A DNA stretch of 64,000 nt from Candidatus Peregrinibacteria bacterium (GCA_018648865.1 JABGQH010000004.1:1-64000), one strand, 5' to 3'; shown: positions 32,347-41,398, counted from the stretch's first letter. The notes: generated by a model not told the origin, from the letters alone. A program made the numbers and translations.

Positions 32347-33249
32347 CTATACTAGATCAGCAGGAGGGCAGGGTACAGGTGGCTTTCTAACTATAAGATA
32401 AACACCAACTAAACTTAGAATGAATCCAATAAACTGGTAAGAAGAAGGTACTTCCTTTAAAAGGAAATACGCAAAAACCAAACTAAATGCGGATGCAGAA
32501 GATGCGACATATGTAACTATTCCAATTGGAAGTATCCTAAGGCCGATATACCAACAGATTTTTGAAATTGTAAGAACTAATATCCCATAAGAGAATAACA
32601 ATAAATAATTATTTGCATCCATAGATGCTATTACAGAAATTGGATCTTCTAGTAAAAAACTAAGTGGAATAAATATACAAACCCCAAATGAGTAACGTAA
32701 GAACAAAACAGTTGTAGAAGATGCCATTTGAAGTGCTTTTTTCGCAAAAATATTTGCGACAGGAAACAAGAATCCAGCCGAAAGAATAATTACGTCTCCT
32801 ATATTTAGTGAAATACTTCCATTAAACAGGACCGCAACCGCTCCTAGCAACACAAGAAGCGCCCCTATCATCTGAACAATGTGCAAATCCTCTTTTAGTA
32901 GAAAGGCAGATAGTAAAAATGCAAATACCATTTCTGTTTTTAAAAGCAGCGCTGTATTAATTCCAGTAGTTGATTTACTACCAATCATAATTAATACAAA
33001 TCCAGAAAGTACAATAGAGGCAACAATCGCAGAATATAAAAATACCTTGAAAGGAATATGCACTCTATAAGAACCAGAAAGTATAAAATATGCACCAAAT
33101 CCAAAAAATGCTATAAGCACGGCAAACGCTACAAAAAATATAGGAGGAAATGAATCCGATGCCATAACGGCAAAAATAGGGAATAAACCCTCTATAATCG
33201 GAGTAACAAGTACAAACAACATGCCTGTTCTTTCATTCCGAACAACCAT
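32347..33249 (-). CDS. EamA/DMT-family transporter
   Basis: A 300-residue inner-membrane protein with about ten hydrophobic helices in two EamA repeats of five each. Features include ALLLKTEMVFAFLLSAFLLKEDL at the end of repeat one and VFAYFLLKEVPSSYQFIGFILSLVGVYLI at the end of repeat two. Substrate unknown; relatives move amino acids, nucleosides or drugs. It is preceded by rpmG and followed by the NUDIX gene on the same strand. Confidence 0.92.
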   Translation of the reverse strand: MVVRNERTGMLFVLVTPIIEGLFPIFAVMASDSFPPIFFVAFAVLIAFFGFGAYFILSGSYRVHIPFKVFLYSAIVASIVLSGFVLIMIGSKSTTGINTALLLKTEMVFAFLLSAFLLKEDLHIVQMIGALLVLLGAVAVLFNGSISLNIGDVIILSAGFLFPVANIFAKKALQMASSTTVLFLRYSFGVCIFIPLSFLLEDPISVIASMDANNYLLLFSYGILVLTISKICWYIGLRILPIGIVTYVASSASAFSLVFAYFLLKEVPSSYQFIGFILSLVGVYLIVRKPPVPCPPADLV

Positions 33250-33273
33250 AATGAAACTTAAGAGAATATATTA

Positions 33274-33465
33274 CTATGAATGACGCTCTTCTTTGATTTT
33301 TACTTTAACTATCTTTCTAACACGAGGGCTGTATTTCTTTAGTTTCTTTGCATGTTCTTTAAAAGAAACTCCTTTCTTATCCTGTTTATGTAAACGAATT
33401 GTACCTAAACGGGCTCCCGTTTCGGTGCAAAACATTCCAAATACTGTACGTTTTCCTCTAGGCAT
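33274..33465 (-). CDS. rpmG: Ribosomal protein bL33, cysteine-free form
   Basis: A 63-residue basic protein. The C-terminal KKLKKYSPRVRKIVKVKIKEE matches the bL33 pattern KKYCPRCRKHxxHKE with both cysteines replaced by Ser and Val. Near the N-terminus FCTETGARLG retains a single Cys. It is therefore the zinc-free form of bL33, part of the large ribosomal subunit near the E site. The EamA gene follows 24 nt later. Confidence 0.82.
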   Translation of the reverse strand: MPRGKRTVFGMFCTETGARLGTIRLHKQDKKGVSFKEHAKKLKKYSPRVRKIVKVKIKEERHS

Positions 33466-33548
33466 AACGCAGAGAGTTTAGAGATTCTGGGATTCTGTGC
33501 AAGGTTTTTATTGTTTATTTGAGGAATATGCGTCCTTTGTTCTTATTT

Positions 33549-34490
33549 TTATCCCATTGCTCCTGAATGCTCTGCTCCTGCTTGCAAATAGCTAAATACG
33601 CTATTTGCTGCGATTGCACCCTCTCCAGCAGCTGTTGCGAACTGAGCAAAGTGGTTACTACCTCCTGTTACATCCCCTGCTCCAAATATGCCAGTAACAG
33701 TAGTACTCATGTCTGGATTCACCTTTAAATGCTTCCTTTCATCTAGTTCACAACCAAGTTTTTCTGCCAAACTAGTAGCTGGAGTTGATCCTATTTCTAT
33801 AAATACTCCATCAACATCTAGCACATCACTTCCATTGAAAGGTTTATCTAGTTTAATTCCTGTAACTTTTTGATCCCCTTGGATTTCTAGTACATTCGTA
33901 GAAAGAACAAATTCAATATTATCTTTTTTATCTACCTCATCTACCCAAAATGGTTCTGCACGGAAAGAATCTCTTCTGTGTACCAAATAAACTTTCTCTG
34001 CAACATTTGCAGCTATTGCCGCACCTTCTACTGCGCTATCTCCTCCACCTAAAACTGCAACTGTTTTACCTCTGTAAAAGAAAGCATCGCAAGTCGCACA
34101 ATATGTAACTCCTCTACCTGCTAACTCATCTTCTCCTGGAGCACCCAAGTGACGCTTATTTGATCCTGTTGCAATTATCACGGATCTGGCTTCTACTGTT
34201 TCCCCACTTTGGAGTACTAAACTATGTCCATTATCAATTTTATTAATAGATTCTACCCGAGCTAATTGATGCTTAACGTTTTCAAAACTAACAGCATGAG
34301 CTTTGAATCTTTCCATAAGGTCTGGCCCCTTTACCTCCATGTCACCAGGCCAGTTACCAACTTCTGCTGCTGTAATACCCATTCCGCCTTCTTCCTCTCC
34401 TATTAAAACAGTATCTAGTTTGTATCTAGCTGTATAAATTGCAGCTGTATATGCCGCACATCCAAGTCCTATAATTGCTACGTCTTTCAT
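33549..34490 (-). CDS. trxB: Thioredoxin reductase
   Basis: FAD/NADPH enzyme that keeps thioredoxin reduced. The 313-residue protein begins MKDVAIIGLGCAAYTAAIY (FAD site), has the redox pair in CATCDAFFYRG, the NADPH site AVLGGGDSAVEGA, and the C-terminal FAD site GIFGAGDVTGG. The dinucleotide glycine pattern of the N-terminal site is GLGCAA rather than GxGPAG. The ATG at 34490 is chosen because the fold starts there; an upstream extension would run into the 64-bp repeat array. Confidence 0.95.
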   Translation of the reverse strand: MKDVAIIGLGCAAYTAAIYTARYKLDTVLIGEEEGGMGITAAEVGNWPGDMEVKGPDLMERFKAHAVSFENVKHQLARVESINKIDNGHSLVLQSGETVEARSVIIATGSNKRHLGAPGEDELAGRGVTYCATCDAFFYRGKTVAVLGGGDSAVEGAAIAANVAEKVYLVHRRDSFRAEPFWVDEVDKKDNIEFVLSTNVLEIQGDQKVTGIKLDKPFNGSDVLDVDGVFIEIGSTPATSLAEKLGCELDERKHLKVNPDMSTTVTGIFGAGDVTGGSNHFAQFATAAGEGAIAANSVFSYLQAGAEHSGAMG

Positions 34491-34530
34491 GTATTTAGGA
34501 TACGGGAATAAGAATAGTTTAGAAAGGCAA

Positions 34531-34712
34531 AGGTCCAACCTTCGCCGCTTACGCGGACTACGGTTGGCAGGCAAAGGTCGAAAGTCTTACTCAAAACCCC
34601 AACCTTCGCCGCTTACGCGGACTACGGTTGGCAGGCAAAGGTCGAAAGTCTTACTCAAAACCCCAACCTTCGCCGCTTACGCGGACTACGGTTGGCAGGC
34701 AAAGGTCGAAAG
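34531..34712. repeat. 64-bp tandem repeat (about 2.9 copies) with REP-like core
   Basis: Three copies of the hairpin CCAACCTTCGCCGC/GCGGACTACGGTTGG, each followed by GCAGGCAAAGGTC, lie at exact 64-bp spacing (34535, 34599, 34663). The hairpin belongs to the same family as the elements inside partial tRNAs. Heptamers of AAGTAGA follow at 34708-34734. Confidence 0.9.
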
Positions 34713-34734
34713 TAGAAAGTAGAAAGTAGAAAAA

Positions 34735-35026
34735 ATACTACTAAAAACAAATACTTCTTTGCATATTCACTACATGTTCATTTTTTGTTTTGATACAAAA
34801 AACGAACCAAAAAAGATCAAGGCAAGCGCAGACTCGTTCGTCGCATACTTGCTAGACATAAGTTTGACTCACAGAGACGAGTCATATTTTTTAGCAAAGC
34901 TAAAAAAATCTGCTCGCCATCTGTTTCGTACCATACTTGAAACTACGCAATGCTCCTTACTCAAACAAGTGCGCTTGCCATTTCATGCTTAAAGCTTAAG
35001 TCTCAAAGCTTATAGCTTATAGCTAT
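34735..35026. other. Gene-poor stretch with hairpin and heptamer repeat
   Basis: No credible gene is seen. An AT-rich hairpin ATTTTTTAGC/GCTAAAAAAAT (34885-34908) could end transcription in both directions. AGCTTATAGCTTATAGCTAT (about 35007-35026) is a heptamer satellite touching the gdhA stop codon. Confidence 0.6.
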
Positions 35027-36313
35027 TTAAACCCAGCCTCTAACCTTCATGGATTCAATCATTCTACTAATACCAACAACAAAAGCAGCCTTTCTGTAGG
35101 ATATATTTTCTCTTCTAACTGTGCGTCTAACTGATTTATATCCTTCTAATATCAATCTCTGCAATTCTAAATCTACACGATCAGCTGTCCATTGTTCCCC
35201 ACTCCTTCCCTGTACCCATTCGAAGTAACTAACCGTTACTCCACCTGCATTAGCTAAAACATCTGGTATAACCATTACTCCATTCTTTTCTAATATTACA
35301 TCTGCCTCGGGAGTTGTTGGACCATTTGCAAGCTCCAAGATATAACGTGCTTTGATTCTATCTGCGTTCTCTTCTGTTATTACATTATCAAGCGCAGCAG
35401 GAACTAAGATGTCGCAATCTATTTCTAGCAATTCTTCATTAGTTACAGTTTTTACTCCATCCATACTCATTCTATCTATATCACAAACTGATCCTTCGCA
35501 GTATTCCCCTGTTACAGACCCTGTCTTTTGTTTGTACTTTTGAACACGAACTGGATCAATTCCATCTGGGTTATAAATTCCTCCCTGAGAATCAGAAACA
35601 GCAACCACAGTGTAGCCATCGCTATGTAATAGATGAGCAATATGCGCTCCTGCGTTACCAAATCCTTGAACAACAACCTTCAATTCACTTGCGTCATGTG
35701 CTTCTCTGTCTGCAAGTTCTTTTAGAATAAAGAATCCGCCCTTTGCAGTTGCAGTGCCTCTACCTAGTGACCCACCAAACGATAGTGGCTTGCCAGTAAT
35801 AACATGTGGGCTAAATGTTTTTGTCTGCTTCTCATACTCGTCTCTCATCCAAGCCATAATATCTGGATTAGTATTTACATCTGGAGCTGGACAATCGATA
35901 TCTGGACCAATGTTATCTTTAAATGCATTTACATATGCACGAGCGATACTCTGTACTTCATTTTTAGAAAGCTTCTTTGGATTACATTGAACTCCACCTT
36001 TTGCTCCTCCAAATGGAATGTTTACAACTGCAGTCTTTATTGCCATCAAGGCAGCCAAAGCCTTTACCTCATTCTCATCTGCCTCTTCGTGGAAACGAAT
36101 ACCTCCTTTGTATGGCCCACGAGCATTATTAAATTGAACTCTAAAAGCAGGAAAAGATTTACTAGAACCATCATCCATATTAATTGTTAGTTCATTTTTA
36201 TGAATGTTTTGAGGTTCTGAAAATATTTTACGAACTTCATCTGATGCACCAAGTATAGAAAGAACATCTTCTAAGTTCTTTTGAAATCTGGTGTAAGGAG
36301 TTGATTGAGACAT
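35027..36313 (-). CDS. gdhA: Glutamate dehydrogenase (Glu/Leu/Phe/Val family)
   Basis: Interconverts glutamate and 2-oxoglutarate plus ammonia. In 428 residues the substrate-binding part has KGGIRFHEEADENEVKAL and the catalytic-lysine region NIPFGGAKGGVQCNP. The Rossmann part has VVVQGFGNAGAHIA. The C-terminal domain contains ANAGGVTVSYFEWVQ. The length and motifs fit hexameric NAD(P) enzymes; the cofactor cannot be fixed. In a reduced genome it probably serves amino-acid use or supplies L-Glu, for example to MurD2. Confidence 0.96.
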   Translation of the reverse strand: MSQSTPYTRFQKNLEDVLSILGASDEVRKIFSEPQNIHKNELTINMDDGSSKSFPAFRVQFNNARGPYKGGIRFHEEADENEVKALAALMAIKTAVVNIPFGGAKGGVQCNPKKLSKNEVQSIARAYVNAFKDNIGPDIDCPAPDVNTNPDIMAWMRDEYEKQTKTFSPHVITGKPLSFGGSLGRGTATAKGGFFILKELADREAHDASELKVVVQGFGNAGAHIAHLLHSDGYTVVAVSDSQGGIYNPDGIDPVRVQKYKQKTGSVTGEYCEGSVCDIDRMSMDGVKTVTNEELLEIDCDILVPAALDNVITEENADRIKARYILELANGPTTPEADVILEKNGVMVIPDVLANAGGVTVSYFEWVQGRSGEQWTADRVDLELQRLILEGYKSVRRTVRRENISYRKAAFVVGISRMIESMKVRGWV

Positions 36314-36373
36314 GATTTAAAGTAGAAAGGTTATTTAATAGAGATTTCGATGGCTCGAGGTCGAAGACCGAGA

Positions 36374-36413
36374 ACCATGAGGGAGTCCCACGACTGGGAC
36401 GATTCGAATGGTG
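36374..36413 (-). repeat. tRNA-3'-end CACCAT palindromic element (Leu)
   Basis: From the tRNA-Leu 3' end the minus strand reads CACCATTCGAATC, encloses the perfect hairpin GTCCCA/TGGGAC, then closes with CTCCCTCATGGT. The structure matches that after tRNA-Ile. Confidence 0.8.
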
Positions 36414-36493
36414 CCGGAGGAGAGACTTGAACTCTCACTCCCGAGGGAACACGATTTTGAGTCGTGCGCGTCTACCGATTCCGCCACTCCGGC
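36409..36493 (-). tRNA. tRNA-Leu(CAA)
   Basis: An 85-nt class II tRNA: acceptor GCCGGAG/CTCCGGC, long variable arm, anticodon loop CTCAAAA (anticodon CAA), T arm GAGAG/CTCTC, encoded CCA. Partial 5' copies lie upstream on the same strand. Confidence 0.94.
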
Positions 36494-36550
36494 AATTAGG
36501 GTAAAGATGATATCAGAATGAACAAAAATCTATTAATATTTAATTATATG

Positions 36551-36616
36551 CGCGCCTGCCTGCCGGCAGGCAAGCCTGCCTACCGAAGGTAGGTCTACCG
36601 ATTCCGCCACTCCGGC
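36551..36616 (-). repeat. Partial tRNA-Leu 5' copy interrupted by REP-like element
   Basis: The first 24 nt of tRNA-Leu are copied exactly (36616-36593). The copy is then broken by CTACCTTCGGTAGGCAGG and a second palindrome GCCTGCCGGCAGGC, and resumes as CGCGCA, the next tRNA bases. Confidence 0.85.
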
Positions 36617-36873
36617 ATTTATAGATAAGATTTGATACAAAGAACAATAATTGAGGTATTCATCCGCCGTAGTTTCTGCAGAGCAGAACGAAGGTGGACC
36701 GCCACTCTTGTCGAGCCGAAGCTCATTAGAGCGAAGGCTGACCGGCATTTATAGATAAGATTTGATACAAAGAACAATAATTGAGGTATTCATCCGTCGT
36801 AGTTTCTGCAGAGCAGAACGAAGGCGGGCCGCCACTCTTGTCGAGCCGAAGCTCGTTAGAGCGAAGGCTGACC
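36614..36873 (-). repeat. 130-bp tandem repeat (2 copies) built from tRNA-Leu 5' pieces
   Basis: Units 36614-36743 and 36744-36873 differ at about four positions. Read on the minus strand each begins TGCCGG (tRNA start), then a palindrome (TCAGCCTTCG...GCTCGACA), then AGAGTGGCGG (the next tRNA bases), then a second palindrome (CCTTCGTTCTGC/GCAGAAACTACG), then AT-rich flank. Two elements are therefore nested in one partial tRNA. The gap to murL contains nothing else that I recognise. Confidence 0.85.
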
Positions 36874-36994
36874 GGCAATATTAATCAAATGATTTAAGAA
36901 TGAACAGTATTTAAGTTACCTGCAATATGGATAGTAATACAGAAATGGTAAGAATTAAAGAAGAGAGATTCACATATAGTTATAATTTATTGGT

Positions 36995-38335
36995 ATGCTA
37001 GGAAAGATCATGAAAACTTATTCCACCTTCATCTTCGATTCATACAACTACGATCCAGATTCTGGGCTAGTTACACTTAAATATTCGCTAGATGATGAAA
37101 TACATTTTGAGGAGAAAATATATTTACCAGCAACCGCATCAATAGATAAACCTCTAGTCTTAGACTCTGCATTATTCGCTTTGCATATAATTGGAGGTAT
37201 TAGCTATTTTAAAACATGTATTCCAAAAAATATTGAGGTAAGGAGTGGAAAGATTGATGAACAACAGGCAAGTTTCTGGAATATGGTTTATACGAAAGGG
37301 TTGTCTGAGTTCTTCTATAAGAATGAAATAGATCCAGAAGGAAAAATCAATTTTCAACCTAGTACAGAGTCACAAATAACTGCTGAGGCTACAGAACCAA
37401 CAGAACAAAGAAAGCCTCGTTGCTTAGTACCTATTGGAGGAGGCAAAGATTCTATGGTTACAGCAGAACTACTTAAACAAGCTGATATGGATTTCTCTTT
37501 CTTTCGACTTGGGGCACACCAATTAATTGGTGTATTGGCAGAAACTTCTGGAGTTGATCTTATCAATGCAAAAAGATCTTTAGACACTCAACTATTTTCT
37601 TTAAATGAACAAGGGGCACTAAACGGGCACGTTCCAATTACAGGTTATATTTCGTTCCTTACGATAGTTGTTTCTATACTGCTTGATTTTGATTACGTAG
37701 TTTTTAGCAACGAAAGGAGTGCAAACGAAGGAAATATAGAAGGAACAGAAATTAATCATCAATGGAGCAAGAGCGCAGAATTTGAAATTGAATTTCAAAA
37801 ATACGTAGATAAATTCATCACTCCCGACATAAAATTATTTAGTTTGTTGCGCCCTATGAGTGAACTAAAAATAATGCAGATATTTTCACTTCATCCTGAA
37901 TACTTTAAAAAAGCTACAAGCTGTAATAAGAATTGGAGAATATTAAGTAAGGAACAAACCGATTTATATTGTTGCGAATGCCCAAAATGTGCATTTGTCT
38001 TTTGCCAAATGGCTGCGTTCTTACCAATGGAGACTGTTACAGAAATATTTGGCAAGAATTTATTTGAAGATGAATCACTAATCCCACTATATAAAGAGCT
38101 GCTTGGACTGCAGGGTAATAAGCCATTTGAATGCGTAGGAACACAAGATGAAGTAAGTGCTGCCTTCTTACTAGCACTAACACAAGAGGGCTGGGAACAA
38201 ACCAAAGCAGTACAAATGTTCCTACAAGAAAAAGCTCCAAATATAGATGATCCAAGCAGTCTAATTAAAAGAACTTTAGATCTAACAGTTGAACATTCAA
38301 TCCCAACTGAATTTTTATCTACACTATCTGTATGA
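36995..38335 (+). CDS. murL: UDP-MurNAc-L-Ala-L-Glu epimerase MurL
   Basis: In the family described from Xanthomonas, MurL uses ATP to convert the L-Glu of UDP-MurNAc-L-Ala-L-Glu to D-Glu. The 446-residue protein has the ATP loop CLVPIGGGKDSMVTAELL, the paired segment VVFSNERSANEGN, and a cysteine cluster SCNKNWR...YCCECPKCAFVF. Next to it, with a 4-nt ATGA overlap, is a MurD-type ligase, exactly the MurD2-MurL arrangement. TATAAT at 36981 lies 8 nt before the ATG, so translation may be leaderless; a second in-frame ATG at 37010 is possible. MurI is not seen in the window. Confidence 0.87.
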   Translation: MLGKIMKTYSTFIFDSYNYDPDSGLVTLKYSLDDEIHFEEKIYLPATASIDKPLVLDSALFALHIIGGISYFKTCIPKNIEVRSGKIDEQQASFWNMVYTKGLSEFFYKNEIDPEGKINFQPSTESQITAEATEPTEQRKPRCLVPIGGGKDSMVTAELLKQADMDFSFFRLGAHQLIGVLAETSGVDLINAKRSLDTQLFSLNEQGALNGHVPITGYISFLTIVVSILLDFDYVVFSNERSANEGNIEGTEINHQWSKSAEFEIEFQKYVDKFITPDIKLFSLLRPMSELKIMQIFSLHPEYFKKATSCNKNWRILSKEQTDLYCCECPKCAFVFCQMAAFLPMETVTEIFGKNLFEDESLIPLYKELLGLQGNKPFECVGTQDEVSAAFLLALTQEGWEQTKAVQMFLQEKAPNIDDPSSLIKRTLDLTVEHSIPTEFLSTLSV

Positions 38336-39606
38336 AGATAACCGAACTAAACGGCAAGAAAATCTGCATACTCGGATTTGGGAAAGAGGGACAATCTGCT
38401 CTAAGAGCTCTACAAGAATTCGCAGCAGATGCATCTATTACAATTAGCGATAAAAATCCATCTGTACTAATAGATGAAGGGAATATAGAAAAACAATTAG
38501 GCGATCAGTGGCTAAACAATTTGGATCAGTTTGATGTAATTATTAAATCCCCTGGTATTCCCCCTACAAAAGAAATATCAGCCAATAGAGATAAAGTAAC
38601 CAGTACAACTAAAATATTCTTAGATACAGTTTCAGAAAAAAACTCAGTAGTTATTGGAGTAACTGGGTCCAAGGGCAAAAGTACAACTGCAAGCCTAATA
38701 GCACACATATTAAAAAGTGGGAGGAAGGATGCATATCTAGTTGGGAACATTGGCATCCCCTCTTTAGATCTACTTAAGCAGGCAAAAGCAGAAACAATCT
38801 TTGTGCAAGAAATGAGTAGTTTTCAACTTATGGATTTAACTGTAAGCCCAGAAATTGCCGTTATCACTAGCTTTTTCCCAGATCACCTAGATTACCACGG
38901 ATCTGTAAAAGAATACTTAGAAGCAAAAAGGAATATAACTAAGCACCAGAAAGAAACAGACCAAGTGTTCTATGGGTCACAATGGAAAGAAGTAACTTCC
39001 CTTGCAGAATCTAGCTCTGGTAAAAAACATCCATACTCCAAATATGATTCCCCTGTAGACATAAAAGAAACCAAACTTCTTGGGTCTCATAACCTATGCA
39101 ATATTGCCGGCGCTTACAAAGTAGCTTTGCACCTTGGGGTTAGCGAAAGAGTTGCAATAGAAGCGATCAAGACCTTTGAAGGATTACCTCATCGGTTGCA
39201 GTTATTAGGGAGCTTCGCAGAAATCAATTGGGTAGACGATGCTATTTCCACAACTCCAGAATCTACAATAGCTGCGCTAGAAGCACTTGAGGGTAATGTA
39301 GAGACATTAATATGTGGCGGACAAGATAGAGGGAACGATTTTTCTGAACTTGGAACATTTATTTCTGGTTCAAACATAAAAACTGTAATTGTTTTTCCAG
39401 AAAGTGGTATCAGAATTAAAGACTCAATTAGTAATAAAGATATTAAAATAATTGAAGCATCTAACATGGAACAAGCAGTTAGTGAGGCGAAAACAAACAC
39501 ATCACCAAATAGAGCATGCTTACTTTCCCCTGCTTCCCCTAGCTACAACATGTATAAAAACTTCGAGGAAAAAGGTGAAGTCTTTAAGAGTGAAATAATT
39601 AACTAG
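38332..39606 (+). CDS. murD2: Mur ligase MurD2 (UDP-MurNAc-L-Ala:L-Glu ligase)
   Basis: ATP-dependent Mur ligase, 424 residues. The N-terminal Rossmann part starts KICILGFGKEGQSALRAL, the P-loop is VIGVTGSKGKSTTASLIAHIL, and the central motif is SFFPDHLDYHGSVKEYLEAKRNI. The C-terminal domain has WVDDAISTTPESTIAALEAL. By sequence alone it is MurD-like. The tight coupling to murL indicates that it adds L-Glu, not D-Glu. It is convergent with grpE, with a 4-nt overlap of the ends. Confidence 0.88.
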   Translation: MKITELNGKKICILGFGKEGQSALRALQEFAADASITISDKNPSVLIDEGNIEKQLGDQWLNNLDQFDVIIKSPGIPPTKEISANRDKVTSTTKIFLDTVSEKNSVVIGVTGSKGKSTTASLIAHILKSGRKDAYLVGNIGIPSLDLLKQAKAETIFVQEMSSFQLMDLTVSPEIAVITSFFPDHLDYHGSVKEYLEAKRNITKHQKETDQVFYGSQWKEVTSLAESSSGKKHPYSKYDSPVDIKETKLLGSHNLCNIAGAYKVALHLGVSERVAIEAIKTFEGLPHRLQLLGSFAEINWVDDAISTTPESTIAALEALEGNVETLICGGQDRGNDFSELGTFISGSNIKTVIVFPESGIRIKDSISNKDIKIIEASNMEQAVSEAKTNTSPNRACLLSPASPSYNMYKNFEEKGEVFKSEIIN

Positions 39607-40115
39607 CCTTCCCCAACAACTACTCTTGCAGGGCGAAGTACTTTTTCATGAAGCATGTAACCTTCTTCAAATACCTCTGTAATCATTCCCTCTTCCCCTG
39701 GTCCTGTTTTTAGAACCTCATGTTTCTCTGGATCTGCCTTTTCATTTAAAGAAGATATCTTCTGCAAACCCACAGCCTGCATCTCTTCTATAAAACCTTG
39801 TTCTATAGCCTGTAACCCCTTTACCCATTCATGATCTTTTAACTCCTCTGGCAAATGAGAAAACGCACGTTGGAAATTATCAATAGTAGGAATCAATCTA
39901 GTAAGCATCTTCTCAACAGCATATCTATGACTAGATGCTGCCTCTTTCTCCATCCTTGCTTTTGCATTTTGTAAATCTGCTTGAGACCTAGCAGCTAAGT
40001 TCTTCATCTGTTCACATTCATTTATTGCATCCTCTAAATCCTTTTGTAATTTAGCAATATTTGGATCTACTTTTTTTGATGCCGCATGTTTTTTATCATC
40101 CTTATTTGATTCCAT
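39603..40115 (-). CDS. grpE: Nucleotide exchange factor GrpE
   Basis: Co-chaperone that releases ADP from DnaK. The 170-residue protein has a long N-terminal coiled coil (KLQKDLEDAINECEQMKNLAARSQADLQNAKARMEKE) and the beta domain with PEKHEVLKTGPGEEGMITEVFEEGYMLHEKVLRPARVVV. The ATG at 40115 is used; upstream in-frame sequence runs into a REP-like palindrome. dnaK and dnaJ are not in the window. Confidence 0.96.
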   Translation of the reverse strand: MESNKDDKKHAASKKVDPNIAKLQKDLEDAINECEQMKNLAARSQADLQNAKARMEKEAASSHRYAVEKMLTRLIPTIDNFQRAFSHLPEELKDHEWVKGLQAIEQGFIEEMQAVGLQKISSLNEKADPEKHEVLKTGPGEEGMITEVFEEGYMLHEKVLRPARVVVGEG

Positions 40116-40140
40116 TAAAATTATTTTAACTGGTAAAAGA

Positions 40141-40215
40141 TTAAAGCTCAAAGCTTTCACTGTTTTTACTGCTTCACCCCGCATTCGCGGGACTTCGCTG
40201 CTTTACTGATTTACT
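40141..40215. repeat. REP-like palindrome CCCCGCATTCGCGGGAC
   Basis: The palindrome (40177-40193) shares its core with the element at 26283-26300 and 62721-62751. It is flanked by short repeats of TTTACTGCTTCACTG between grpE and the antiporter gene. Confidence 0.7.
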
Positions 40216-40238
40216 GCTTCACTGTTACACTCTGGTTA

Positions 40239-41243
40239 ATGCCTATATTAATACAATTCCTTTTGTTCGTAATCGGTCTATTCCTTTTAATTAAGGGTGC
40301 AGATCTACTTGTTGAAGGTTCGTCCTCATTTGCAAGAAAAATAGGTGTATCGGACCTAGTTATTGGTCTTACAGTTGTATCTTTTGGAACATCTGCGCCA
40401 GAGCTATTGGTAAATGTTGTTGCCAGCTTAAAAGGCAGTGCAGACATCGCAATAGGTAATATAGTTGGTAGTAATATTAGTAATACCCTACTTATTTTGG
40501 GTGCAACTGCTGCAGTTACTCCACTCGCAATTAGAAAGAGCACAGTCCTAAAAGAAATTCCATTCAGCATTCTGGCAGGAATAATGCTACTAATTATGGC
40601 AAACGATAGCATTTTAGATGGTATCGATGGCTCTTGGCTTACTAGAAGTGACGGGTTGGTATTTTTAGGATTCTTCATAATCTTCCTATATTACACATTT
40701 GGAATAAGGAACGATCACAAAGAAGACGCAAATCATACAGAGGATCCAAGACCAATGTGGCTAGCAGCCATTATGATATTTGGTGGACTAGCTGGACTAG
40801 TTGGAGGAGGAACACTAGCTGTTAATACAGCGCAAGAAATGGCACTAGCACTTGGTGTTAGTGAAGCATTCGTTGGTTTAACTGCTATAGCTATTGGAAC
40901 ATCTCTTCCGGAACTTACTGCGTCTATGGTTGCCGCACTTAAAAAGAAACCAGACATGGCAGTAGGTAACATTGTAGGAAGTAACATCTTTAACATTCTA
41001 TGGATACTAGGCCTAAGTTCATTAATTAAACCTATTCCATTTTCTACAGACTTAAATATCGATCTACTTGTTGTACTACTATCTGCAATAGGTTTATTTG
41101 TAATTGTCCACAACGGTCAAATGCATAGGAGGATCTTCTTATGGTGGAAACAATCCAAAGACTTTGTATTAAGTAGAACAGAGGGTGTAACTCTAATCCT
41201 CTGTTACATCGCATATATAGTTTATGTTGGGTACAGAGGGTAA
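40239..41243 (+). CDS. Calcium/sodium:cation antiporter (CaCA family)
   Basis: A 334-residue membrane protein with about ten helices and the two inverted alpha repeats that line the ion path. Repeat one is VSFGTSAPELLVNVVASLKG...GNIVGSNISN; repeat two is IAIGTSLPELTASMVAALKK...GNIVGSNIFN. Each keeps the ion-binding Glu. It resembles YrbG-type K+-independent Na+/Ca2+ exchangers. It probably exports Ca2+, which fits with a calcium-repeat surface protein at 56854, but that link is inference. Confidence 0.94.
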   Translation: MPILIQFLLFVIGLFLLIKGADLLVEGSSSFARKIGVSDLVIGLTVVSFGTSAPELLVNVVASLKGSADIAIGNIVGSNISNTLLILGATAAVTPLAIRKSTVLKEIPFSILAGIMLLIMANDSILDGIDGSWLTRSDGLVFLGFFIIFLYYTFGIRNDHKEDANHTEDPRPMWLAAIMIFGGLAGLVGGGTLAVNTAQEMALALGVSEAFVGLTAIAIGTSLPELTASMVAALKKKPDMAVGNIVGSNIFNILWILGLSSLIKPIPFSTDLNIDLLVVLLSAIGLFVIVHNGQMHRRIFLWWKQSKDFVLSRTEGVTLILCYIAYIVYVGYRG

Positions 41244-41310
41244 TATATAAAATCATTTTATTAATAAAAAATTGCAGAAAAGAGGCCAATTGCGTAAGGT
41301 ACTTCTGTTT

Positions 41311-41398
41311 TGCCACGGTAGCTCCCACCTACGCCTTTCCACCTTCGCCCTTCGGGTCTATGGTGGACAAGTCGGACTACGGTGGACAGGCAGTTGGT
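41311..41398 (+). repeat. Partial tRNA-Met 5' copy interrupted by REP-like element
   Basis: TGCCACGGTAGCTC (41311-41324) copies the tRNA 5' end plus one flank base. The element 41325-41390 follows (CCACCTACG, inner CCACCTTCG...CTATGGTGGACAAG, then CTACGGTGGACAGG). The copy resumes with CAGTTGGT, which is the continuation of the tRNA D loop. Confidence 0.87.

Noticed and set aside
34759-34992. 77-codon open frame between the 64-bp repeats and gdhA
   Set aside because: No ribosome site or promoter; the composition is like the surrounding AT-rich DNA, and a hairpin (34885-34908) lies inside it. It may be gene debris, but coding cannot be supported.
36533-36748. 71-codon frame over the tRNA-Leu repeats, with translated string ACRQAG
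   Set aside because: The frame runs through palindromic repeats and a partial tRNA; it is open only because of repeat composition.
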